Source: Methylobacterium sp. J-088 (lineage in GTDB: Bacteria; Pseudomonadota; Alphaproteobacteria; Rhizobiales; Beijerinckiaceae). From it: a stretch of DNA of 36,381 nucleotides. The notes beneath the pieces were generated by a model, which was not told where the DNA came from, ran no database searches, and worked only from the letters and a program-made list of their open reading frames with translations. Location: positions 1 to 36,381 of the forward strand of contig NZ_JAKSYH010000093.1 in the NCBI RefSeq assembly GCF_022829295.1, in the 5' to 3' direction. Made by a program: the position numbers and the translations under genes. Within the stretch, counting starts at the first letter, position 1. Each line of letters starts with the position of its first letter. Of the stretch, positions 8,567 to 17,546 are shown piece by piece.

Positions 8567-10297
8567 ATGGTGACGCGTTTGAACGACAAGTCGAAGCTGC
8601 CGAGCCGCCACGTGACCGAGGGGCCGGATCGCGCTCCGCACCGCTCCTATCTCTACGCCATGGGGCTGACCCGCGAGCAGATCCATCAGCCGCTGGTCGG
8701 TGTCGCCTCCTGCTGGAACGAAGCCGCGCCCTGCAACATCTCGCTGATGCGCCAAGCGCAGGCGGTGAAGAAGGGTGTCGCCGCCGCTCACGGGACGCCG
8801 CGCGAGTTCTGCACCATCACGGTGACCGACGGCATCGCCATGGGCCATGGCGGCATGCGCGCTTCGCTGCCGTCCCGCGAGGTCATCGCCGATTCGGTCG
8901 AGCTGACCATGCGCGGCCACGCCTACGACGCACTGGTCGGCTTGGCCGGCTGCGACAAGTCGCTGCCTGGGATGATGATGGCGATGGTTCGTCTCAACGT
9001 CCCGTCGATCTTCATTTACGGCGGCTCGATCCTGCCGGGCTCGTTCCGCGGCAAGCCGGTGACCGTCCAGGATCTGTTCGAGGCGGTCGGCAAGGTCGCG
9101 GTCGGCGACATGAGCCTGGAGGATCTCGACGAGCTGGAGCAGGTCGCCTGCCCCTCGGCGGGCGCCTGCGGCGCGCAGTTCACCGCCAACACCATGGCGA
9201 CCGTCTCCGAGGCGATCGGCCTCGCGCTGCCCTACTCGGCGGGCGCGCCGGCGCCCTACGAGATCCGCGATAAGTTCTGCGCCACGGCCGGCGAGAAGGT
9301 GATGGAGCTGCTCGCCAAGCAGATCCGCCCGCGCGACATCGTCACCCGCAAGGCCCTGGAGAACGCCGCCACCGTGGTCGCCGCCTCCGGCGGCTCGACC
9401 AATGCGGCCCTGCACCTGCCGGCGATCGCGCACGAGTGCGGCATCGAGTTCACATTGTTCGACGTGGCCGAAATCTTCCGGCGCACACCGTACATTGCGG
9501 ATCTGAAGCCCGGCGGCCGCTACGTCGCCAAGGACATGTTCGAGGTCGGCGGCATCCCGCTTCTGATGAAGACGTTGCTCGATCACGGCTTCATGCATGG
9601 CGACTGCCTGACGGTGACCGGCCGGACCATCGCGGAGAACATGGACCGGGTGACCTGGAACCCGGATCAGGACGTGGTCTATCCGGCCAACCGGCCAATC
9701 ACGCCCACCGGCGGCGTCGTCGGCCTCAAGGGCAATCTCGCCCCGGAGGGTGCGATCGTGAAGGTCGCCGGCATGGCGGCCGAGAAGCAGGTTTTCACCG
9801 GTCCGGCCCGCGTGTTCGACGGCGAAGAGGCCTGCTTCGAGGCCGTCCAGTCCCGCACCTACAAGGAAGGCGAGGTTCTGGTCATCCGCTACGAGGGTCC
9901 GCGCGGCGGCCCCGGGATGCGCGAGATGCTGTCGACCACTGCGGCCCTCTACGGCCAGGGCATGGGCGACAAGGTCGCGCTGATCACCGATGGCCGCTTC
10001 TCGGGCGCGACCCGCGGTTTCTGCGTCGGCCATGTCGGGCCGGAAGCCGCGGTCGGCGGCCCGATCGGGCTGATCCGCGACGGCGACATCATCACCCTCG
10101 ACGCGATCCAGGGCACGCTCAGCGTTGCCCTGTCGGACGAGGAGCTGGCCGAACGGCGCAAGGCCTGGACGCCCCGGGGCAACACCGCGACCTCCGGCTA
10201 TCTCTGGAAATACGCGCAGGGCGTCGGCCCGGCGCTCTACGGCGCCGTCACGCACCCAGGGGGTGCCAAGGAGACGCAGAGCTATGCGGACGTCTAG
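8567..10297 (+). CDS. ilvD: Dihydroxy-acid dehydratase
   Basis: The 576-residue enzyme dehydrates 2,3-dihydroxyisovalerate and 2,3-dihydroxy-3-methylvalerate to the 2-keto acids of valine/leucine and isoleucine synthesis, using an Fe-S cluster and Mg. Visible family features are ASCWNEAAPCN, the cluster cysteine in GCDKSLPG (Cys129), CPSAGACGAQFTANTM (Cys195 and Cys201) and the C-terminal DGRFSGATRGFCVGHVGPEA. The length is right for the IlvD rather than the 6-phosphogluconate dehydratase (Edd) branch. A related sugar-acid dehydratase cannot be wholly excluded. A GTG at 8555 is in frame, but the ATG at 8567 begins the sequence usually seen in related proteins. Neither has an ideal ribosome-binding site. 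The next gene begins inside its last 14 bases. Confidence 0.92.
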   Translation: MVTRLNDKSKLPSRHVTEGPDRAPHRSYLYAMGLTREQIHQPLVGVASCWNEAAPCNISLMRQAQAVKKGVAAAHGTPREFCTITVTDGIAMGHGGMRASLPSREVIADSVELTMRGHAYDALVGLAGCDKSLPGMMMAMVRLNVPSIFIYGGSILPGSFRGKPVTVQDLFEAVGKVAVGDMSLEDLDELEQVACPSAGACGAQFTANTMATVSEAIGLALPYSAGAPAPYEIRDKFCATAGEKVMELLAKQIRPRDIVTRKALENAATVVAASGGSTNAALHLPAIAHECGIEFTLFDVAEIFRRTPYIADLKPGGRYVAKDMFEVGGIPLLMKTLLDHGFMHGDCLTVTGRTIAENMDRVTWNPDQDVVYPANRPITPTGGVVGLKGNLAPEGAIVKVAGMAAEKQVFTGPARVFDGEEACFEAVQSRTYKEGEVLVIRYEGPRGGPGMREMLSTTAALYGQGMGDKVALITDGRFSGATRGFCVGHVGPEAAVGGPIGLIRDGDIITLDAIQGTLSVALSDEELAERRKAWTPRGNTATSGYLWKYAQGVGPALYGAVTHPGGAKETQSYADV

Positions 10298-11186
10298 GAC
10301 TGACCTCAGTCGGCGCAGGGCGCCGGCCGGGGCCGATCCCAGTCGGTTCCGGATCGTCGGAAAAGCTGCGCTTGCCGGCTGGGCCCTGATCCTGCTGGCT
10401 GTGCCGACCGATGCGCCGCGCGCCCTAGACGCCAACATCCGGACACCCATCCCGGTGCCGGTGGCCGACAAGGCCTATCGCTCGGCCAAGGACGCGCTCC
10501 GCGCCGGGATGCGCGAGTACAATGCCGGCGACAAGCAGGGTGCCGCCCGGGCGCTCGAATATGCCGCCGGCCAGGGTCATGCTTTGGCCCTGTGGAAGCT
10601 CGGCCGGATGTACGCCGATGGCGACGGCGTGCCCCACGACGACCTGAAGGCGTTCGAGTTCTTTTCCCGGATCGCCGATGCCAGCACCGATGACGGGCCC
10701 GATCCGCAGAACTCGGCGGTACTCGGCAGCGCGTTCACGGCGCTCGGCACCTACTTCCTTGAGGGAATCAAGGGTACCTACGTGCGCCCGAACCCCGAGC
10801 GCGCCTACGATATGTTCAATTACGCGGCGTCCTACTACGGCGACCCCAACGCGCAGTACAATCTGGCCCGGCTCTACCTCGACGGCACCGGCGTCGAATC
10901 GGATCCCCGGCAGGCGGCGCGCTGGTTCAACCTCGCCGCCGAGAAGGGGCATCATCCCGCCCAGGCTCTGCTCGGCGACATGCTGATCAACGGCCTCGGC
11001 GGGGTGCCGATCCAGCGCGTGAAGGGCCTGATGTGGCTATCCTTGGCCCGGGAGGGGGCGGAGGGCCGCAAGGACGACTGGATCGTCGCGCTGTTCGACA
11101 AGAACTGGGCCGCCGCCGCCGAGGACGACCGCACCGAGGCGCAGACCCAGCTCCAGACCGTGGGTTCGATCCGCCGGCGGCGCTGA
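10284..11186 (+). CDS. Exported Sel1-repeat protein, ExoR-like
   Basis: The 300-residue protein has a basic N-terminus and a hydrophobic stretch (about 26-42, GKAALAGWALILLAVP) that should act as a signal sequence or anchor. At least three Sel1-like (TPR-related) repeats follow: ALALWKLGRMYADGDGV, AQYNLARLYLDGTGV and AQALLGDMLINGLGGV. The repeat layout and phrases such as ADGDGVPHDDLKAFEFFSRIA resemble ExoR of Sinorhizobium, a periplasmic inhibitor of the ExoS sensor that controls exopolysaccharide and motility. Orthology is inferred by eye. The chosen ATG overlaps the end of ilvD by 14 bases. A strong hairpin overlaps the stop codon. Confidence 0.8.
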   Translation: MRTSRTDLSRRRAPAGADPSRFRIVGKAALAGWALILLAVPTDAPRALDANIRTPIPVPVADKAYRSAKDALRAGMREYNAGDKQGAARALEYAAGQGHALALWKLGRMYADGDGVPHDDLKAFEFFSRIADASTDDGPDPQNSAVLGSAFTALGTYFLEGIKGTYVRPNPERAYDMFNYAASYYGDPNAQYNLARLYLDGTGVESDPRQAARWFNLAAEKGHHPAQALLGDMLINGLGGVPIQRVKGLMWLSLAREGAEGRKDDWIVALFDKNWAAAAEDDRTEAQTQLQTVGSIRRRR

Positions 11187-11197
11187 ACGCCGCCGGC
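11173..11197 (+). terminator. Hairpin at the end of the ExoR-like gene
   Basis: A perfect 10-bp stem, GCCGGCGGCG at 11173-11182 and CGCCGCCGGC at 11188-11197, encloses the loop CTGAA that contains the stop codon. An alternative cUUCGg-type hairpin follows at 11193-11206. There is no T-run, so intrinsic termination is uncertain. Its place between two convergent genes suits a shared terminator. Confidence 0.4.
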
Positions 11198-11209
11198 TTC
11201 GGCCGGGCC

Positions 11210-11833
11210 TCAGCCCTTCCGCGCCTCCAGGGCGGTCTGGAACGAGGGCCGCGCCAGCGTGGCCTCGACATAGGCCGCGAGTTTGGGCCAACGGCCGGAA
11301 TCGACCTGCGCCTGCGCCAAGTGGAAATTGTAAAACCCGGTCGCGATCGAGATGTCGGCGATGCTGAAGGCATCCCCGGCCAGATACGGTCCGGAAATCT
11401 CACCCTCCAGATAGTCGAAGAGCGGCGGCAGATCCGTATCGAGCGCCTTGGTCACCGCGGCCTCGTCGGTGGGCTGCTTCTTCATGTTGGGCTTGAGCAC
11501 CCGCTCGACAAACGGCACGATCAATTTGCCGAAGAGTTCGGTGTCGCCGAACTTGTCGAACCAGACGGCGCGGCCGAGGACCTTCGGATCGGTCGGGACC
11601 AGAGTCGGGCTCGGGTGCTTGCGCTCCAAGTACCAGAGGATGGCCGAAGAATCGGCGAGGTGGAATCCGTCATCCTCAATGGCCGGGATTTTCCCGAGTG
11701 GGCTGCAGGCCTGAAAGTCCCGATCGGGGTCGTGGAACATCAAGGGCTTGTGCTCGTACGACACGCCTTTCTCGACCAGCGAGACCAGAACCTTGCGGAC
11801 GTAGGGCGAATAACCGGTACCGTAGACGATCAA
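11210..11833 (-). CDS. Glutathione S-transferase family protein
   Basis: The 207-residue protein has the two-domain GST layout. The N-terminal thioredoxin-fold half includes YSPYVRKVLVSLVEKGV, the cis-Pro segment GKIPAIEDDG and the glutathione-contact DSSAILWYLE. The helical C-terminal half carries the SIADISIATGFYNF motif typical of the fold. Members conjugate or otherwise use glutathione for detoxification or stress; the substrate cannot be told. The start appears to be TTG at 11833, with GGGAG six bases upstream. An ATG just before it is in another frame. It is convergent with the ExoR-like gene. Confidence 0.88.
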   Translation of the reverse strand: MIVYGTGYSPYVRKVLVSLVEKGVSYEHKPLMFHDPDRDFQACSPLGKIPAIEDDGFHLADSSAILWYLERKHPSPTLVPTDPKVLGRAVWFDKFGDTELFGKLIVPFVERVLKPNMKKQPTDEAAVTKALDTDLPPLFDYLEGEISGPYLAGDAFSIADISIATGFYNFHLAQAQVDSGRWPKLAAYVEATLARPSFQTALEARKG

Positions 11834-11902
11834 GCGGAACTCCCATGCTGGTGGACGCGGCCGCTTCAGCGCCGCGACCCACCGCTTACATAGGGCGCCG
11901 TG

Positions 11903-12697
11903 TCAGCCTGCCGACAATTCGGCCGTGACCGGCACATGGTCGGACGGCTTGTCCAGCCCGCGCAGGTGTTTCTGCACCGAGGCCGAGACCAGGCGGTCGG
12001 CGGCCTGGGGCGAGAGCAGCAGGTGGTCGATCCGGATGCCCGCGTTCCGCTGCCAGCAGCCGGCCTGATAGTCCCAGAACGTGTAGAGCCCGTCGCGCGG
12101 GTCGCAGGCCCGAAGGCCGTCGGTGTAGCCCTCGGCAAGAAGCGCGCGGAACGCCATGCGGCTCTGCGGCAGGAACAGCGCATCCGAGCGCCACGCCTCC
12201 GGATCAGCGGCGTCGGCGGCATCGGGGATGACGTTGTAGTCGCCCGCCAGCACCACCGCATTCTCGTCCTGCATCAGCGCGCACGCATGGAGCCGCAAGC
12301 GCTCCAGGAAGGCGAGCTTGTAGGGGTATTTCGGGCTGTCCACGGGATTGCCGTTCGGCAGGTAGATCGAAGCGACGCGGACCGGCCGCGTGTCGGCCCC
12401 GGAGATCAGGGCCTCGATGTAGCGGGCCTGTTCGTCCTCGGTATCGCCGGGAAGGCCGCGCCGGACCTCGGTCATCGCAAGCGGCGCGCGGACCAGCAGG
12501 GCGACGCCGTTATAGGCCTTCTGGCCCAGCGTCTCGACCGCATAGCCGGCGCCCTCGACCTCCGCCCTGGGAAACGCGTCGTCCTGGCATTTCAGCTCCT
12601 GCAGGCAGACCACGTCGGGCTTGGCCTCGTCGAGGAACGCCAGCAGGTGGGGGAGCCGTTGCTTGATCGAATTGACGTTCCAGGTCGTGATCCGCAT
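11903..12697 (-). CDS. xthA: Exodeoxyribonuclease III (AP endonuclease)
   Basis: The 264-residue enzyme belongs to the exonuclease III/APE1 family. It cuts DNA at abasic sites and removes 3' blocks in base-excision repair. Motifs in order are MRITTWNVNSIKQRL (metal-binding Asn), CLQELKCQD (catalytic Glu), NGVALLVR, SIYLPNGN, LAGDYNVIPD, the RIDHLLLS stretch and the C-terminal SDHVPVTAEL with the catalytic His. The frame is open 41 codons further upstream, but the conserved start is the ATG at 12697. It is divergent from the ceramidase-family gene with about 137 bases between them. Confidence 0.93.
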   Translation of the reverse strand: MRITTWNVNSIKQRLPHLLAFLDEAKPDVVCLQELKCQDDAFPRAEVEGAGYAVETLGQKAYNGVALLVRAPLAMTEVRRGLPGDTEDEQARYIEALISGADTRPVRVASIYLPNGNPVDSPKYPYKLAFLERLRLHACALMQDENAVVLAGDYNVIPDAADAADPEAWRSDALFLPQSRMAFRALLAEGYTDGLRACDPRDGLYTFWDYQAGCWQRNAGIRIDHLLLSPQAADRLVSASVQKHLRGLDKPSDHVPVTAELSAG

Positions 12698-12834
12698 CGC
12701 CTCGCATCCGATCGCCGCAGGGCCGTCATCCGCGCTTCGCGGCGCGCTGGCAAGGCCGGCCCGGTGCCAGATTCGCAATCCGTGCCCGTCGCGGTGCCGG
12801 TCTCTTGGCAAACGAAGCATTCCGAGGTCGCCGG

Positions 12835-13521
12835 ATGGATTGGTTCGAACCCGTGCGGGCCTATTGCGAGCGGACCGGCGGCGAAGTCTGGGCCGAACCG
12901 GTCAACGCCCTCTCGAACGCCGCCTTCCTGATTGCCGCCGCAGCAGGGGCGCGCCGCGCGGCGCGAACCGCCCCGCCGGATCGCGCCGGACTGGCCCTGT
13001 CGGGCCTCGTCGCGGTTGTCGGAATCGGCTCGTTCCTGTTCCACACGCTGGCGGTCTTCTGGTCGATGCTCGCCGACGTGATTCCGATCGCGCTGTTCAT
13101 CGACGCGTATCTCGCCCTTGCGCTCCGGCGGTACCTGCGCCTCCCCCTGGTTGCGGTCGTCAGCATGACCGCGGCGTTCGCCCTGTTCGGCCTCTGCTTG
13201 ACGCCCGTCCTCGAACGCCTCACCGGACTCGACGTCGCGGGTGTGAGCAACGGCTCCATCGATTACCTGCCCGCTCTGGTCGCGCTGTTCGGGATGGCCG
13301 CCGCGACCATCGGACGGCCGGAGGAGCGCATCACCGGCACCGGACGGCGACTCGCCGGGATCGGCGTGCTGTTCCTGGTCTCGCTCACCGCGCGGACCCT
13401 CGACCGATCCGTCTGCACGATCCTGCCGACCGGAACCCACGCGCTGTGGCATCTGCTGAATGCCGCCGTGCTGTACGCCCTGGTGGCGACGGCCATCCGG
13501 CATCGCCAAACCGTCGGTTGA
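12835..13521 (+). CDS. Ceramidase-family integral membrane protein
   Basis: The 228-residue protein has about seven hydrophobic segments and fits the alkaline-ceramidase/CREST-like fold. It starts MDWFEPVRAYCER, followed by WAEPVNALSNAAFLIAA. Conserved polar residues lie in or near membrane segments, as expected of metal-dependent membrane hydrolases: Ser and His in GIGSFLFHTLAVFWSML, Asp in ADVIPIALF, and two His in GTHALWHLLNAAVLY. The natural bacterial substrate is unknown; lipid amide hydrolysis is a family-based guess. GAGG seven bases before the ATG at 12835 fixes the start. Confidence 0.82.
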   Translation: MDWFEPVRAYCERTGGEVWAEPVNALSNAAFLIAAAAGARRAARTAPPDRAGLALSGLVAVVGIGSFLFHTLAVFWSMLADVIPIALFIDAYLALALRRYLRLPLVAVVSMTAAFALFGLCLTPVLERLTGLDVAGVSNGSIDYLPALVALFGMAAATIGRPEERITGTGRRLAGIGVLFLVSLTARTLDRSVCTILPTGTHALWHLLNAAVLYALVATAIRHRQTVG

Positions 13522-13630
13522 GCTGCGCCCGCCATGCAGGCGATTTCCTTGCGGCGCGGCCGGATTTCTTGCAGAAGAGCGCCGCATCGGGCGCCCGGTT
13601 TCTCGCGGTCGTCCGGGCACGGAAGGGGTC

Positions 13631-14947
13631 ATGCCAGTGAGTTTTCGCCTCGGGATCGCCGGGCTCGGCACCGTCGGTGCGTCCGTGGTCCGGATGGTGG
13701 AACGCCGCCGGACGGCCTTGGCCGCCGCGGGACTCGATCTGCAGGTTACCGCAGTCTCGTCGCGCGACAGGAACCGTGACCGCGGCCTCGTTCTAACGGG
13801 CATCGCGTGGTTCGACGATCCCGTCGCCCTGGCAAAGTCCGGCACCGTGGACGTCGTCATCGAGTTGATCGGCGGGGCTGAGGGCGCCGCCAAGACCGTC
13901 GTCGAAGCGGCCCTTGAGTCCGGCAAGCCGGTGGTGACCGCCAACAAGGCGCTGCTCGCCCGTCACGGCGCGGCGCTCGCGGCTTTGGCCGAGGCGCGCG
14001 GCGTCGCCCTGGCCTACGAGGCGGCGGTCGCCGGGGGCATCCCGGTGATCAAGACGCTGCGGGAGGGTCTGCCCGGCAACGCCGTGTCGCGCGTCTACGG
14101 AATCCTCAACGGCACCTGCAACTATATCCTCAGCCGGATGGAGCGCGAGGGCCTGACCTTCGAGGCCTGCCTCAAGGATGCGCAGGCGCTGGGTTACGCG
14201 GAGGCGGATCCGACCTTCGATGTCGAAGGCTTCGACACCGCCCACAAGCTCGCGATCCTGACGAGCCTCACCTTCGGCACCGCCATCGACGCGGAGGGCG
14301 TGTCGGTGGAGGGGATCTCCCGCGTCCAGCCCCTCGACCTGCGCATGGCCGACGAGCTCGGCTACCGGATCAAGCTGCTCGGCGTCGCGCAGGCGACCGA
14401 GGCCGGAATCGAGCAGCGCGTGCATCCCACCATGGTGCCGAAATCTTCGGCCATCGCCCAGGTCATGGGCGTCACCAACGCGGTCACCGTCGATGCCGAT
14501 GCGGTCGGCGAATTGACCCTGATCGGGCCGGGCGCCGGCGGGGAGGCGACGGCCTCCGCGGTCTTGGCCGACATCGCCGATGTGGCGCGCGGCATCGTGC
14601 GGCCGACGTTCGGCATTCCGTCTGCCGCCATGCGCGCGAGCGAGCGCGTCGAGATGCAGCGCCACGAGGGCGGCTACTACATCCGGCTCACGGTCCACGA
14701 CCGGCCGGGCGTCGCGGCCGGCGTCGCGCAGCGGATGGCCGAGCGCGAGATCTCGCTGGAGAGCATCCTGCAGCGCCGCACCGAGGGCGGCGGTTCTGAT
14801 CCGCGCGGGCGCTCGGGCCGGCCGGTTCCGCTGGTGCTGATCACCTATGCGGCCACGGAAGGCAGCATTCGCGCCGCGCTGGATGCCATCGATGCGGACG
14901 GGCTGCTGGCCGAGCCGCCACAGGTGATCCGGATCGAGCGCGAATAA
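13631..14947 (+). CDS. hom: Homoserine dehydrogenase
   Basis: The 438-residue enzyme reduces aspartate semialdehyde to homoserine, the branch step to threonine and methionine. It has an N-terminal NAD(P)-binding motif (GIAGLGTVGASVV, residues 7-19), a catalytic domain with VTANKALLARHG, YEAAVAGGIPVIKTLREGL, GILNGTCNYILSRM and GYAEADPTFDVEGFD, and a C-terminal ACT domain (about 355-435, YIRLTVHDRPGVAAGVAQRM) for feedback control, usually by threonine. It stands alone rather than fused to aspartokinase. A strong GGAAGGGG directly before the ATG at 13631 rules out the longer upstream frame. Placement just before glpX is common in alphaproteobacteria. Confidence 0.95.
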   Translation: MPVSFRLGIAGLGTVGASVVRMVERRRTALAAAGLDLQVTAVSSRDRNRDRGLVLTGIAWFDDPVALAKSGTVDVVIELIGGAEGAAKTVVEAALESGKPVVTANKALLARHGAALAALAEARGVALAYEAAVAGGIPVIKTLREGLPGNAVSRVYGILNGTCNYILSRMEREGLTFEACLKDAQALGYAEADPTFDVEGFDTAHKLAILTSLTFGTAIDAEGVSVEGISRVQPLDLRMADELGYRIKLLGVAQATEAGIEQRVHPTMVPKSSAIAQVMGVTNAVTVDADAVGELTLIGPGAGGEATASAVLADIADVARGIVRPTFGIPSAAMRASERVEMQRHEGGYYIRLTVHDRPGVAAGVAQRMAEREISLESILQRRTEGGGSDPRGRSGRPVPLVLITYAATEGSIRAALDAIDADGLLAEPPQVIRIERE

Positions 14948-15143
14948 CGGTCCACGATCGTCGCCCGCGCGAGACCGGACGGCCAAGCGATGACGATCGG
15001 CGAGCCCGGCGAAACGATCCGATGCGCCGACGTAACGTAGTTTATGGGCTCGCCCGAAACGGCGCTTAGGCTGAACGTCGCTCGCCCGACGGCGTTTAGA
15101 TCGGGATCCGACACAGATCGGACCCGGACACAGGCAGGAAACG

Positions 15144-16127
15144 ATGGCCGACACTCAGATACCCGCTTCCCGCGGGGTGCCGCGCATGCTCGCCCTGGAG
15201 CTCGCCCGGGTGACCGAGCGGGCTGCCATCGCGGCGGCCCGCCTCCGTGGAAAGGGTGACGAGAAGGCCGCCGATCAGGCCGCGGTCGATGCCATGCGCG
15301 ACGAACTCAACGGTCTGCCGGTTCGGGGCACCGTGGTGATCGGGGAGGGCGAGCGCGATCAGGCGCCGATGCTGTTCATCGGCGAGCAGCTCGGCCGCGG
15401 CGAGGGGCCCGAGGTCGACATCGCCGTCGATCCCCTCGAAGGCACGACGCTCTGCGCCAAGGATATGCCCGGGGCGATCGCCGTCATGGCGATGGCGGAG
15501 CGCGGCTCCCTGCTGGCGGCCCCCGATGTCTACATGCAGAAGATCGCCATCGGTCCGGGTTACCCGGCCGGCCTGGTCGATCTCGATGCGAGCCCCACCG
15601 ACAATGTCCGCGCGCTCGCCCGTGCCAAGGGCGTCGATCCCCGGCAGATCACCGCACTGATCCTGGACCGGCCCCGTCACGCGGCACTCGTGTCCGAGGT
15701 GCGGGAAGCCGGAGCCGCAGTCCGCCTGATCTCGGATGGCGACATCGCCGGGATCATCTTCACGGCGAGCCCGGAGGAAACCGGCATCGATCTCTATCTC
15801 GGGATCGGCGCGGCCCCAGAGGGCGTGCTGGCCGCCGCGGCGATGCGCTGCATCGGTGGCCAGATGCAGGGACGGCTGATCCTCGACACGGCCGAACGCC
15901 GCCGCCGGGCCGCCGAGATGGGGATCGTGGATCTCGACCGGAAATACGATCTCACCGATCTGGCGAGCGGCGACGTGATCGTCGCAGCCACCGGCGTCAC
16001 CGATGGCGCGCTGCTACGGGGCGTCCGCTTCCGGCCGGACCGGATCCAGACCGAGACCGTCGTCTACCGCTCCGAGGCCGGCACCGTCCGCCGGATCCTC
16101 GGCGAGCATCGGCGCGGTCTGGTCTGA
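15144..16127 (+). CDS. glpX: Class II fructose-1,6-bisphosphatase
   Basis: The 327-residue enzyme hydrolyses fructose 1,6-bisphosphate to fructose 6-phosphate in gluconeogenesis. In some bacteria it also accepts sedoheptulose 1,7-bisphosphate. GlpX-family motifs include GTVVIGEGERDQAPML (metal-binding Glu), VDPLEGTTLCAKDMPGAIAV (metal and phosphate binding), DRPRHAALV, RLISDGDIAGII and GGQMQGRL. AGGAA precedes the ATG. It lies 196 bases after hom. The recJ gene that often follows this pair in related genomes is replaced here by a convergent L,D-transpeptidase gene. Only 35 bases separate the two stop codons. Confidence 0.94.
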   Translation: MADTQIPASRGVPRMLALELARVTERAAIAAARLRGKGDEKAADQAAVDAMRDELNGLPVRGTVVIGEGERDQAPMLFIGEQLGRGEGPEVDIAVDPLEGTTLCAKDMPGAIAVMAMAERGSLLAAPDVYMQKIAIGPGYPAGLVDLDASPTDNVRALARAKGVDPRQITALILDRPRHAALVSEVREAGAAVRLISDGDIAGIIFTASPEETGIDLYLGIGAAPEGVLAAAAMRCIGGQMQGRLILDTAERRRRAAEMGIVDLDRKYDLTDLASGDVIVAATGVTDGALLRGVRFRPDRIQTETVVYRSEAGTVRRILGEHRRGLV

Positions 16128-16162
16128 AGCACCGATCATCGGCGCCCAGAACCACAGCGGGA

Positions 16163-17095
16163 TCAGTTCAGCACCACCACCTTGCTGCCGACCGTGACGC
16201 GGCTGAACAGGTCGATCGCGTCCTGATTGATCATCCGGATGCAGCCCGACGAGACGCTCTTGCCGATCGAGAACGGCTCAAGGGTGCCGTGAATGCGGAA
16301 CAGCGTGTCCTTGTTGCCCTGCCAGAGGTACATGGCGCGGGCTCCGAGCGGGTTGCGCAGGCCGCCGGCGACGCCGAGGCCGCTCTGAAGCTTGTCGACC
16401 TCGCTCGCCAGCTTCGGGCTGCGGGCGATCATCTCCTTCGGCGGGTACCAATCCGGCCAAGCCTGCTTGGAATTGACCATCGCGTTGCCCGACCACGCGA
16501 AGCCCTGCTTGCCCACGCCGACACCGTAACGGCGCGCCCGGCCGTTTTCCTGGACCAGGGTCAGTTGGTGCGCCCGCGGATCGACGATGATTGTCCCGGG
16601 CTCATACGGGCCGTTGTAGGCGATCTCCTGGCGCAGGAACGCCGGGTTCATCTTCTTGTAGTTGAAAGCCTGAATCGGGAACACGTCGTCCGTGACCGGC
16701 CCGTAAGCCTTCGCGTAATCGATCGGCTCGTTGTCCGGTGCTCGCAGAACGGCCTTGGCCTTCGCGGCTTCCAGGGGCGAAAGCCCCGGAGCACCCGCGG
16801 CACTGCCGGGCCGGGCCGGCTGGGTCGGGTCTGCCTCCAGATCGGCCGCCGGGGGCGGTGCGACCGGTGCGGCCGGCACCGGGCGAACGATGTCCGTGCG
16901 TCCGGTATAGGGCAGGTAGCGACCGCCGCGCCGCACATAGAGCGCGCCGTTCTGATCCTGATAAAGTTGGCCGTCATCGCCGAAGCCGTCGATGCCGGAT
17001 TCGGCGACTGGGCCGCGACCCTGGGCATGAGCGGTGGCGGTCAACGCGAGGGCGGCAAGGCCGGCCAGACAAAGGCGGCGGATCGGGGCGGACAT
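16163..17095 (-). CDS. Exported L,D-transpeptidase (YkuD domain)
   Basis: The 310-residue protein starts with a cleavable signal peptide (about 1-24, ending ATAHA). A short N-terminal segment and a Pro/Ala-rich linker (about 72-110) follow. The C-terminal YkuD catalytic domain (about 165-310) has the active-site pattern IHGTLEPFSIG then SSGCIRM, with Cys285 as nucleophile and its upstream His. Such enzymes make 3-3 peptidoglycan cross-links or attach proteins to peptidoglycan in the periplasm. AAGGAAA upstream supports the ATG at 17095. Which of the two activities it has cannot be told from sequence alone. Confidence 0.92.
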   Translation of the reverse strand: MSAPIRRLCLAGLAALALTATAHAQGRGPVAESGIDGFGDDGQLYQDQNGALYVRRGGRYLPYTGRTDIVRPVPAAPVAPPPAADLEADPTQPARPGSAAGAPGLSPLEAAKAKAVLRAPDNEPIDYAKAYGPVTDDVFPIQAFNYKKMNPAFLRQEIAYNGPYEPGTIIVDPRAHQLTLVQENGRARRYGVGVGKQGFAWSGNAMVNSKQAWPDWYPPKEMIARSPKLASEVDKLQSGLGVAGGLRNPLGARAMYLWQGNKDTLFRIHGTLEPFSIGKSVSSGCIRMINQDAIDLFSRVTVGSKVVVLN

Positions 17096-17483
17096 GCAAC
17101 GATTTCCTTAGATGGCGACACCGCAAGGCGTGGCGGCGCGCGATCGAGCGGGCTGGCACGAATACGTGGCCCAGCTCAGTCCGTGACTTAGCAAATATCC
17201 GGTGTCGCCGCCAAGTTGCGTTGCCGGTGTCGGGCAGTCTGCAATGCTCTTCTCCGGGGTACTGTTGCCGTTGTGCCGCTACGGTGATCGCGTTCTGAGC
17301 TGACGGACCCAAGACCGGCGATCCGCGAAGCCTGCGCAGGATCCGAGAGGGTCGGTCCGCGAGGTGGTGCGGCGCCCGTTTACTCGGCAGCTTTGCCTTC
17401 GGGAGCGGCACCGTCACGCCCGGATGGCGATCGGCATGTAGGCGTACGCCCTCTGGAGGTCGCCACCACCGCAGCGTGCGATC

Positions 17484-17498
17484 TGGCACGCTTGCTGC
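17484..17498 (+). promoter_or_regulatory. Putative sigma-54 promoter of the nitrate transporter gene
   Basis: TGGCAC at 17484-17489, five bases, then CTGC at 17495-17498 matches the -24/-12 sigma-54 consensus (TGGCAC-N5-TTGC) with one mismatch and exact spacing. The predicted transcript start is near 17510, leaving a leader of about 115 bases before the ATG. Sigma-54 control suits a nitrogen-assimilation gene activated by NtrC. Confidence 0.6.
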
Positions 17499-17530
17499 AT
17501 TGCGGAGGAAGCCGCGCCTGCTGCGGCCAT

Positions 17531-17546
17531 GGAGCAACGACGCTCC
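17531..17546 (+). promoter_or_regulatory. Leader hexaloop hairpin, possible ANTAR (NasT-type) target
   Basis: GGAGC and GCTCC form a 5-bp stem around the six-base loop AACGAC, with A at loop position 1 and G at position 4. Those are the two bases conserved in hairpins bound by ANTAR antiterminators. A second stem follows (CGGAC 17553-17557, GTCCG 17565-17569), but its loop has seven bases. Known ANTAR targets have two hexaloop hairpins and a terminator, so the match is partial. Confidence 0.35.

Noticed and set aside
8276..10471. 731-codon minus-strand ORF opposite ilvD
   Set aside because: It is antisense to a clear ilvD and to the start of the ExoR-like gene, with low-complexity composition and no domain.
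13793..15154. 453-codon minus-strand ORF
   Set aside because: It is antisense to homoserine dehydrogenase and shows no protein-family signal.
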